Of a stretch of 5,080 nt of DNA, positions 1-5,080 are shown piece by piece (position 1 is the first letter of the stretch; the number at the start of each line of letters is the position of its first letter). The stretch spans positions 8,128 to 13,207 of the forward strand of contig MIBK01000127.1 in assembly GCA_001829505.1 (NCBI GenBank), written 5' to 3'. A model generated the notes under the pieces. The model made no database searches, had not been told where the DNA came from, and was given only the letters and a program-made list of their open reading frames with translations. The DNA is from Spirochaetes bacterium RBG_16_67_19 (GTDB lineage: Bacteria; Spirochaetota; Spirochaetia; SZUA-6; DRHE01). The translations under genes and the position numbers were made by a program.

Positions 1-3000
1 CCGAAGACCTGGTGCGGGCCACGCTCGGCGAGGACATCGACACGGCCGGCTACTACGAGCTGGTCGCCTGGTGCCGGGAGCTCGGGCTGGCCGACACCGG
101 CTCCAGCCAAGACCTGCGCTCCCGGCTGTACTCCCACTATGGGCTGAAGCCGGCTCCCGTCGAAGAGAAGGCCGGCAAGCGAGTGCTGGAGATCATGTCG
201 GCGCGCTCCACGGAGTATTTCACCATCGAAGAGGTGGACGAGAACAACGTGCTGCTGCAGGGGGACGTGCTGGTGGAGCTGCGGGAGCAGGACGTCGTGC
301 ACCGCATCAGGGCCCAGAAGGTGCTCCTGAACCAATCGGCGAACCTGCTCACCGCGGAGGGCGGCCTGGAATACACCTTCAAGAGCGGCGGAAAGGAGGA
401 CGTATTCCACGGCGACCGGCTGACCTTCGACGTGGAGTCCTGGGAAGGGGTCTTTTTCAGCGGCGGGATGGAGGGGGACCGCCCGGTGGCGGGCAAACAG
501 GTCCGCTTCCGCTTCGAGGCCGATTCGATATCCAAGCTGCGCGGCAGCACGGTGGTGCTGGATCGCGGCACCATCACCAGCTGCGACCTGCCCGCGAACC
601 CCCACTACCACATCAAGGCCCGCAAGATCTGGGTTCTGGCCCCCGGGGAATGGGCCATCGCCAGCGCGGTCCTGCACATCGGGCGGGTGCCGGTGATGTA
701 CCTGCCCTTCTTTTTCCGGCCGGGCGACGAGTTCTTCTTCCACCCGGCCATCGGCTTCCGCGATCGGGAAGGCAATTTCCTGCAGACCACGACCTACTTG
801 ATCGGCCAGAAAACGCGCACCCCCAGCGCCCTTTCCGTATTGGCGGCTACCGAGGAGCAGGGCCAGCAGTACCGCCGGGAGATCCAGGGACTGTTCCTGC
901 GCCAGCCGGAAGGCGAGCAGGTGCCGGTCACGGGCAACCGCTTCCTGAAGGTGTTCCTGGACTACTATACCCGCCTGGGAGTCTTCGCCGGAGTCAGCGG
1001 CGACTTCTCCCCGAAAATTTCCTTCCGTTCCGGGCTGGGCGTGACCCGCAACATCTACTTCACGGGCTCGTACGGGTATTCGCCTTGGAGCCCGGGCTCA
1101 TACGAATCGGTCTGGAACCGGAGCTGGTTTCTGGGCACGGAGATCCCCTTTCGCTACGGCCTGGACGCCAAGTGGAGCCTGAGCGGAGCGCTGGCCAAGC
1201 TGTCCGGAAAATTCGAATACTACTCCGATCCCTTCTTCACCAAGGACTTCTACAACCGCTCGGAGGAAACGGGGTTGACCCGCCTGCTGGGCATGGAGGC
1301 CGCCCAGACCCAGGCGCAGACGTTGAGTGAAGGGGAAAAGCGGGCCCTGAGCTGGGAGGTCAACAGCCAGGCCGAGCTGAAAACCGGGAAGCTGGGGCCC
1401 TATCTGAAAAGGTTCTCCGTGCCCTACCTGAACGCCAACCTCTACTGGCAGAGCAAGCTGCCCACCCCCATACCGGAGGACGAGGACCTGGTCGACCCGA
1501 CCATCTATTTCTATTACCCGGTGAGCCTGAAGCTGCCCAACGCGGCTTTGCAGGTGTCCGGGGACCTGCTTTCCCTGCCGGTGACAGGGACCACCGCGGC
1601 GCCGGCGCCCGCGAGTCGGGAGGCGCCCAAGGCGCCCCGGGAGCTGCGCCTGCCGGGGTCTGCTCCCAAGATCCAGCCCTCGGTCACCCAGGTACCGGCT
1701 GAGCCCGCCAGGCCCGCGGAACCTGACCAACCCGCCAGGGAAGCTGCCGCGCAGCAGCCAGAGGGCCAGCTGCGCCGGCCGGCGCCCCGGGAAAAGCTGG
1801 CGGATCTGCCGGCTCCCGTGCCGGTTTCCTTTTCCCTTACCTATCAGGCCCGCCCGGCCGTGGCGGTGGAGCAGAGCTTCAACTCGGATTCCTGGCTCAG
1901 CCCCTCCGATGTGTCCTATGACCTGGACTACACCAGCCTGGAGTCTTCGGGTGCAGGCAGCCTGGATTGGGCTCTGAAGATCTACGAGAATCTCTTCACC
2001 CTGAACGGCAGCATGGGCCTGTCGGGAAGCTATCGCACCAAGTACCGCCAGTCGGCAGCGGAGGACACCTCCTGGCAGAGTCTGGTTCTCGGCGACTACC
2101 GCTATTCGCAGCTCCAGGTGAAGAACCTCCTGGCGCTGAGCCTTTCGCCGTTCTATCGGGATCCGCGCCTGCGGGCTACGAAGCTGTCCTATTCGGTGAA
2201 CTGGCTGCCGTTCCGGTACTCGCTGAACGAGGCGGCCTCCACGTACGGCTCGCCGGTATACTCCGGTCTCGCGCCGGGGTGGAACGCGGAAACCTTCAGC
2301 CAGCACCAGGCCGAAGCGGCGTTCGGGTGGCAGGCAGGGCCGAAACTCAGCAGCTTGAGCGTAAGCGCCCAGCTTCCGCCTCTGGCTCCCACCATCACCG
2401 CCAAGGTGGACGCCTCCGTCTGGCTTCTGCGCACCGCCGTCACCACCGTGTTCCGTGATACCGACAGCCTATGGAACCTGACCCTGCTGGAGACTTTCCA
2501 GCCCTCGGACAAATTCCGGCTGAGCCAGGAACTGCAGGCCGACCTGATGGACCGGCAGTGGACGCGCAGCGTCTCCTCCCTGACTTGGGGAGGCTTCACC
2601 TCGTCCTTTACGGCTCAGCAGCTTACAGGCGATGCCCTGGAGCCGGCCAACGTAAGCGCCGGGCTCAAACTGGCCCAGACCAGCTTCTATTTCTGGAAAA
2701 ACCGTTCCAGGCTTGAAAGCTCGATCAATAGCTCTTGGAGCATGAACCTGTACTCCAATTCGATCGGCCTTTATGATAATAGCTTCATATTTTCCTTTAC
2801 ATTGAAGTATTTTTTATACAAATTTCTGGAGTTATCCATTACCACAAACTCATATAACAACCGAACGTATCAGTATTTTCCGGGCTTGGTCCCATCCTGG
2901 GTCAATCCCATAACAGATTTGTTGAAGTCGTTCAATTTTTTTAATACAGATGATCGAAAAGCTTCCGCCTTCAAGATCAAAAGCGTGGTGCTTGACATGG

Positions 3001-3185
3001 TCCACCATCTGCATGACTGGGACCTCACCCTGCGATACGAGGGCAAACCCCTGCTGGAAACCCAGGCCGGGAAACCGGTCTACACCTGGAGCGACAGCTT
3101 CTCCATCCTGCTGCAATGGATTCCCATTCCGGAGCTGCGCAGCAATCTGAAGGCGGACAAGGACGGCTTCTTCATCCGGGATTGA
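1..3185 (+). CDS. lptD: LptD/OstA-like outer-membrane beta-barrel protein, 5'-truncated by the window edge
   Basis: Family role: LptD forms the outer-membrane barrel that inserts lipopolysaccharide delivered over the Lpt bridge. In spirochaetes without LPS the cargo of the homologue is uncertain. The frame is open to base 3 (Glu-Asp-Leu precede the GTG at 12), so the true start and signal peptide lie upstream. Numbering from that GTG as residue 1: a SAP-like helical segment at about 11-45; an OstA-type beta domain from about 57; the LptD-like signature TSCDLP..PHY.I.A at 189-203 and VMYLPFFFRPGD near 228-239; then many alternating aromatic/polar strands expected of a barrel. A Pro/Ala-rich linker covers about 527-605. 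The C-terminus carries a conserved-looking block (YFPGL, WVNP, LLKSFNFFN, HHLHDWDL) at about 955-1004. At 1,057+ residues it is well longer than E. coli LptD (784). I found only two cysteines (21 and 191), so the barrel disulfides of E. coli LptD cannot form. It ends with TGA 37 bases before phoH. Family confidence is high; the LPS function is inferred. Confidence 0.85.
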   Translation, partial: EDLVRATLGEDIDTAGYYELVAWCRELGLADTGSSQDLRSRLYSHYGLKPAPVEEKAGKRVLEIMSARSTEYFTIEEVDENNVLLQGDVLVELREQDVVHRIRAQKVLLNQSANLLTAEGGLEYTFKSGGKEDVFHGDRLTFDVESWEGVFFSGGMEGDRPVAGKQVRFRFEADSISKLRGSTVVLDRGTITSCDLPANPHYHIKARKIWVLAPGEWAIASAVLHIGRVPVMYLPFFFRPGDEFFFHPAIGFRDREGNFLQTTTYLIGQKTRTPSALSVLAATEEQGQQYRREIQGLFLRQPEGEQVPVTGNRFLKVFLDYYTRLGVFAGVSGDFSPKISFRSGLGVTRNIYFTGSYGYSPWSPGSYESVWNRSWFLGTEIPFRYGLDAKWSLSGALAKLSGKFEYYSDPFFTKDFYNRSEETGLTRLLGMEAAQTQAQTLSEGEKRALSWEVNSQAELKTGKLGPYLKRFSVPYLNANLYWQSKLPTPIPEDEDLVDPTIYFYYPVSLKLPNAALQVSGDLLSLPVTGTTAAPAPASREAPKAPRELRLPGSAPKIQPSVTQVPAEPARPAEPDQPAREAAAQQPEGQLRRPAPREKLADLPAPVPVSFSLTYQARPAVAVEQSFNSDSWLSPSDVSYDLDYTSLESSGAGSLDWALKIYENLFTLNGSMGLSGSYRTKYRQSAAEDTSWQSLVLGDYRYSQLQVKNLLALSLSPFYRDPRLRATKLSYSVNWLPFRYSLNEAASTYGSPVYSGLAPGWNAETFSQHQAEAAFGWQAGPKLSSLSVSAQLPPLAPTITAKVDASVWLLRTAVTTVFRDTDSLWNLTLLETFQPSDKFRLSQELQADLMDRQWTRSVSSLTWGGFTSSFTAQQLTGDALEPANVSAGLKLAQTSFYFWKNRSRLESSINSSWSMNLYSNSIGLYDNSFIFSFTLKYFLYKFLELSITTNSYNNRTYQYFPGLVPSWVNPITDLLKSFNFFNTDDRKASAFKIKSVVLDMVHHLHDWDLTLRYEGKPLLETQAGKPVYTWSDSFSILLQWIPIPELRSNLKADKDGFFIRD
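42..146 (+). other. SAP-like helix-extension-helix segment in the LptD-like protein
   Basis: Residues 11-45 (from the GTG at 12) read as two amphipathic helices joined by a short turn: YYELVAWCRELGL, then ADTGSS, then QDLRSRLYSHYGL. The pattern (hydrophobic helix, Leu-Gly-Leu, Gly/Ser turn, Asp-Leu-x-x-Arg-Leu) is that of the SAP fold, normally a nucleic-acid-binding motif of intracellular proteins. Here it precedes the periplasmic OstA domain, so DNA binding is unlikely. It may be a structural or protein-contact element. From memory, LptD-like proteins of treponemes have a similar stretch near the N-terminus. The similarity is by eye only. Confidence 0.5.
1590..1826 (+). other. Pro/Ala-rich low-complexity linker inside the LptD-like barrel region
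   Basis: Residues of about 527-605 are dominated by Pro, Ala, Glu, Arg and Gln (for example TAAPAPASREAPKAPREL and PAEPARPAEPDQPAR), with almost no aromatic residues. The flanking segments are rich in Tyr, Phe, Trp and Ser as expected for barrel strands. The linker is probably an unstructured loop or insertion between two halves of the barrel. The reading frame is intact throughout and the base composition is like that of the gene as a whole, so it is not an obvious foreign insertion. It accounts for part of the extra length over proteobacterial LptD. Confidence 0.75.
1631..1792 (+). repeat. 12-bp in-frame direct repeat bracketing most of the linker
   Basis: The identical 12-mer GGCGCCCCGGGA occurs at 1631-1642 and 1781-1792, exactly 150 bases (50 codons) apart. 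Both copies are read in the same frame and encode APRE, followed by LRLPGSAP in the first copy and KLADLPAP in the second. A shorter repeat, CCCGCCAGG at 1704-1712 and 1731-1739 (27 bases apart, also in frame, giving PAR), lies between them. Recombination or slippage between copies would change linker length without shifting the frame. GC-rich low-complexity coding sequence can give such matches by chance. Confidence 0.6.
2740..2980 (+). other. AT-rich compositional island within the LptD-like gene
   Basis: By direct count, bases 2761-2820 are 17/60 GC (28%) and 2821-2880 are 20/60 (33%), rising to about 45% over 2881-3000. A typical line elsewhere in the gene (601-660) is 39/60 (65%). The frame stays open. 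Codon choice shifts to A/T-ending codons, including TTA at 2814 and 2832 and ATA at 2787 and 2910. The encoded protein (about residues 911-990) runs into the conserved C-terminal block, so the stretch is functional coding sequence, not an insertion. Possible causes are gene conversion from a lower-GC relative, or selection for slow translation or weak mRNA structure. Confidence 0.8.
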
Positions 3186-3210
3186 CGCGGTCCCCGGCTG
3201 GGAGTAGATT
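3182..3210 (+). promoter_or_regulatory. Candidate sigma70-type promoter for phoH, overlapping the lptD stop codon
   Basis: TTGACG at 3182-3187 matches the -35 consensus at 5 of 6 positions. After a 17-base spacer, TAGATT at 3205-3210 matches the -10 consensus at 4 of 6. Transcription would begin near 3216-3218, only about 5-7 bases before the phoH ATG at 3223, giving an almost leaderless mRNA. This fits the lack of a well-placed Shine-Dalgarno sequence: the only purine run, GGGAG at 3200-3204, is 18 bases from the ATG. A match this good can occur by chance, and read-through from lptD is the alternative. Confidence 0.4.
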
Positions 3211-3222
3211 TTTGCGATAAGT

Positions 3223-4182
3223 ATGCGGAAACACCTGGCCGTTGCCCTGAAGAATCCGGAGAGCATCCAGGAGCTGTTCGGGGCTAACGACGACAACCTG
3301 GCGGTTTTCGAAGAGCTGCTGGGCATCCGCATCTACCTGCAGGGAAACCAGATCTACATCGACGCGGCCAACGCCTCGATCCGCGGCAGGCTGGAGGAGC
3401 TGCTGGCCCAGCTGCAGGAGCACCTGCGCCTGGGCAACGCGCCGAACCCGGACCTGATCCGGGCGGTGCACAGCTCGCTGTCCAGCGGGCGCAGCGAAGG
3501 GGTCGATATCTTGAAGGAAACCATGGTCGTGGTGCCCAACGGCCTGGCCAAGACCTTCCCGCGCAGCCACAACCAGGCTCTTTACCTTCAGGCCATCGAG
3601 CGGCACGACCTGGTGTTCGGCATCGGCCCGGCGGGGACCGGTAAAACCTATTTGGCTGTAGCCCTGGCCCTGAAGGCCGTGCTGGGGCGCAGCCGGCGGA
3701 AGCTCATCCTGACCCGGCCCGTGGTGGAGGCCGGCGAAAACCTGGGCTTCCTGCCGGGGGACCTGGAGCAGAAAATCAGCCCGTACCTGCGCCCCCTGTA
3801 CGACGCCATGGAATCCCTGGTGCCCATGGAGACCATACGGCGGATGGAGGAGAATCGCATCCTGGAGATCGCGCCGCTGGCCTACATGCGCGGGCGCACC
3901 CTCAGCGACTGCTTCATCATCCTGGACGAGGCCCAGAACACCACCCGGGAGCAGATGAAGATGTTCCTGACCCGCATCGGCGAGGGCTCCAAGGCCGTGG
4001 TAACCGGCGACATCACCCAGATCGACCTGCCCCGCCAGCAGAACTCCGGGCTGCTCAACGTCATCCCCGTACTGGAGCGGATCCACGAGATCGCTTTTAT
4101 CTTCCTGGGGGAGGAAGACGTGGTCCGGCATCCACTGGTCCGCAAGATCGTGCGCGCCTACCAGGACCATGAACAGGGCTGA
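3223..4182 (+). CDS. phoH: PhoH/YbeZ-family ATPase
   Basis: A complete 319-residue protein, the usual PhoH length. The family is a cytoplasmic P-loop ATPase (RNA-helicase-like) that works with the endonuclease YbeY in rRNA maturation. The N-terminal part (about 15-47) has the family pattern ELFGANDDNL...GIRIYLQGNQIYI, a small possibly RNA-contacting domain. The ATPase core follows: Walker A GPAGTGKT at 135-142, the family motif RPVVEAGENLGFLPGD at 165-180, Walker B FIILDEAQN at 231-239 with acidic Asp235-Glu236, and TGDITQIDLP at 261-270. All catalytic motifs are intact. The ATG at 3223 is preferred because an in-frame TAG lies at 3205 and no ATG, GTG or TTG lies between. The start has no good Shine-Dalgarno sequence. 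The 3' end overlaps the next gene by 14 bases, which suggests cotranscription and coupled translation. Confidence 0.96.
   Translation: MRKHLAVALKNPESIQELFGANDDNLAVFEELLGIRIYLQGNQIYIDAANASIRGRLEELLAQLQEHLRLGNAPNPDLIRAVHSSLSSGRSEGVDILKETMVVVPNGLAKTFPRSHNQALYLQAIERHDLVFGIGPAGTGKTYLAVALALKAVLGRSRRKLILTRPVVEAGENLGFLPGDLEQKISPYLRPLYDAMESLVPMETIRRMEENRILEIAPLAYMRGRTLSDCFIILDEAQNTTREQMKMFLTRIGEGSKAVVTGDITQIDLPRQQNSGLLNVIPVLERIHEIAFIFLGEEDVVRHPLVRKIVRAYQDHEQG
4163..4182 (+). promoter_or_regulatory. phoH stop / HD-gene start overlap, a translational coupling site
   Basis: The ATG of the HD gene (4169-4171) lies 14 bases inside phoH, whose TGA is at 4180-4182. The only Shine-Dalgarno-like sequence, AGGA at 4163-4166, is too close to the ATG (2 bases) for normal initiation. 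Ribosomes finishing phoH probably re-initiate by backing up to this ATG, which would tie the output of the two proteins together. This is inferred from the layout. Confidence 0.5.
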
Positions 4183-5080
4183 ACCGCGCGGCTGGCTGGC
4201 CGCCTTCCTGCGCCGGCAGGGCAAACTGCCGCCTCGGGCCACCGGCATCCTGCTGTTGAGCCTGGCCGGCACGCAGGCCATCGTCCTGATTTCCGGGCAG
4301 TACAAATCCCTGTTCAAGCACGTTTCCCCCGCCAGCTACGAAGTGGGCAGCGTGGCCCCCCGGGAGCTCACCGTGGAGCGGGACGTGCTGTACACGGACG
4401 TGGAGGCCACGCGCCTGCGCCAGGAGGCGGTGGAGAAGCTGGTGCCTCCCGTTTTCCGCATCAACGAGGAGATCGGGGAGAGCAAGCTGCGGCAGTTCGA
4501 GGAGTTCGGCCGCACCCTGGTCAGGCTGGCCGCCCAGGGGGAGCCCGCCGACACCATGTTCCTGAAGCTGCAGCTCTCCTTCCCCGGGGTGCTCGAGCGG
4601 CAGGACCTGGCCAGGGTGCGCCCCCAGGCCGCGCTGCTGCTGCAAAGGGCCCGCGAGCGCCTGGAGCAGGCCTACGACATCGGGCTGCTGCGCCTGCCCG
4701 ATCCGGGCTCCGAGCTGTTCTCCGCCGGCTCCATCGAGCTGTGGCGCTGGCGGGAAGGGCGCCTGGAAAAGCAACCCGCCCTGCTCGAGGACCTGCTCAC
4801 CCGCCAGCGCCTGCCTGACTGGGCCCTGGCCGGCCTGAAGGACCTGAGCGCCGAACAGGCCCGGCTGGCCGTCCGGCTGTTGGCAGCCTTCGCGGTGGAG
4901 AACGGCTTCCTGGACCTGGGCGAGACCCTCAAGGCCAAGGCCCGTGCGGTGCAGCAGGTGGAACCCGTGCTGGCCAAGCTCTCCCGCGACCAGGTCATCA
5001 TCCGCAAGGGCGACCTGGTCAGCGAGGAGGAAGCCCTGCAGATCCGGGCCCTCAGCGAATACTCGGCCAACGTCAGCATC
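4169..5080 (+). CDS. 7TM-HD family membrane protein (PgpH/YqfF type), N-terminal part; 3'-truncated by the window edge
   Basis: An open frame of 304 codons with no stop before the window end. Family members break down cyclic-di-AMP in the cytoplasm through a C-terminal HD phosphodiesterase domain; the extracytoplasmic HDED domain is thought to be sensory. Visible here: a short basic cytoplasmic N-terminus (1-24), one membrane segment at about 26-42 (ILLLSLAGTQAIVLIS), then the start of the 7TMR-HDED domain with YEVGSVAPRELTVERDVLYT (57-76), the helix EATRLRQEAVEKLVPPVF (79-96), and near the end the family-like VIIRKGDLVSEEEAL (276-290). The remaining transmembrane helices and HD motif would lie beyond 5080, so catalytic residues cannot be checked. 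The ATG at 4169 overlaps the phoH stop (ATGAACAGGGCTGA). AGGA at 4163-4166 is only 2 bases upstream, so initiation probably depends on coupling to phoH. No in-frame ATG or GTG was seen just upstream, and a later start would lose the membrane segment. The c-di-AMP substrate is inferred from the family. Confidence 0.9.
   Translation, partial: MNRAEPRGWLAAFLRRQGKLPPRATGILLLSLAGTQAIVLISGQYKSLFKHVSPASYEVGSVAPRELTVERDVLYTDVEATRLRQEAVEKLVPPVFRINEEIGESKLRQFEEFGRTLVRLAAQGEPADTMFLKLQLSFPGVLERQDLARVRPQAALLLQRARERLEQAYDIGLLRLPDPGSELFSAGSIELWRWREGRLEKQPALLEDLLTRQRLPDWALAGLKDLSAEQARLAVRLLAAFAVENGFLDLGETLKAKARAVQQVEPVLAKLSRDQVIIRKGDLVSEEEALQIRALSEYSANVSI

Noticed and set aside
12..14. GTG at 12 as the true start of the LptD-like gene
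   Set aside because: The frame is open upstream to the window edge, there is no signal peptide after the GTG, and an outer-membrane protein needs one. The gene is treated as 5'-partial.
71..1330. 419-codon + strand frame overlapping the LptD-like gene
   Set aside because: Its translation is Arg/Gly/Pro/Ala-rich low complexity in an alternative frame, with no domain. The LptD frame explains the region.
1098..2306. 402-codon open frame on the - strand opposite the LptD-like gene
   Set aside because: It is a shadow of high-GC coding sequence on the + strand. The translation is rich in Arg, Gly, Gln and Leu with no recognisable domain, and it lies fully inside a well-supported gene.
3191..3213. 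Possible intrinsic terminator after lptD (TCCC/GGGA stem, then TTTTT at 3209-3213)
   Set aside because: The stem is only 4 bp, is not adjacent to the T-run, and overlaps the candidate phoH promoter. It is too weak to call.
3172..4317. 381-codon open frame on the - strand opposite phoH
   Set aside because: It is antisense to a complete PhoH with all motifs intact. Its translation is His/Gln/Gly/Val-rich with no family resemblance, typical of a GC-rich mirror frame.
4097..4774. 225-codon - strand frame opposite the HD gene
   Set aside because: It is Gln/Gly/Leu/Ala-rich mirror-frame sequence. The + strand frame encodes a recognisable HDED domain.

Overview
This is a 5,080-base, GC-rich window (about 65% GC in the lines I counted) with three genes in tandem on the + strand and almost no intergenic DNA. 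The first and last genes run off the window edges. I infer an uncultured or environmental member of the Spirochaetota. The reasons are the very large LptD/OstA-like protein with a SAP-like stretch near its N-terminus and a C-terminal block that resembles, from memory, the LptD-like proteins of treponemes. This assignment is moderate and rests on family recognition, not on a search.

Bases 1-3185 hold the 3' part (at least 1,060 codons) of an outer-membrane LptD/OstA-like protein. In order it has a SAP-like helical segment, an OstA periplasmic domain, the LptD signature region, a long beta-barrel, and a Pro/Ala-rich insertion of about 80 residues inside the barrel region. A sharply AT-rich stretch near the 3' end encodes part of the conserved C-terminal block. 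A gap of 37 bases (3186-3222) follows. It has no well-placed Shine-Dalgarno sequence but does have a plausible sigma70-type promoter that would give phoH a very short leader.

Bases 3223-4182 hold a complete PhoH/YbeZ-family ATPase. Its stop codon overlaps the start of the third gene by 14 bases. That gene, 4169-5080 and open at the window end, is the N-terminal half of a 7TM-HD (PgpH/YqfF-type) membrane protein. Only the first membrane segment and most of the extracytoplasmic 7TMR-HDED domain are inside the window. The catalytic HD domain would lie downstream.

The phoH-7TM-HD pair is a widespread housekeeping arrangement, usually followed by ybeY (rRNA maturation endonuclease). It links RNA maturation to cyclic-di-AMP turnover. 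The LptD-like gene upstream belongs to envelope biogenesis and may be a separate transcription unit. I see no mobile element, CRISPR array, tRNA or rRNA, and no convincing novel multi-gene system. The points worth a second look are the domain make-up and composition of the LptD-like gene and the junctions around phoH.
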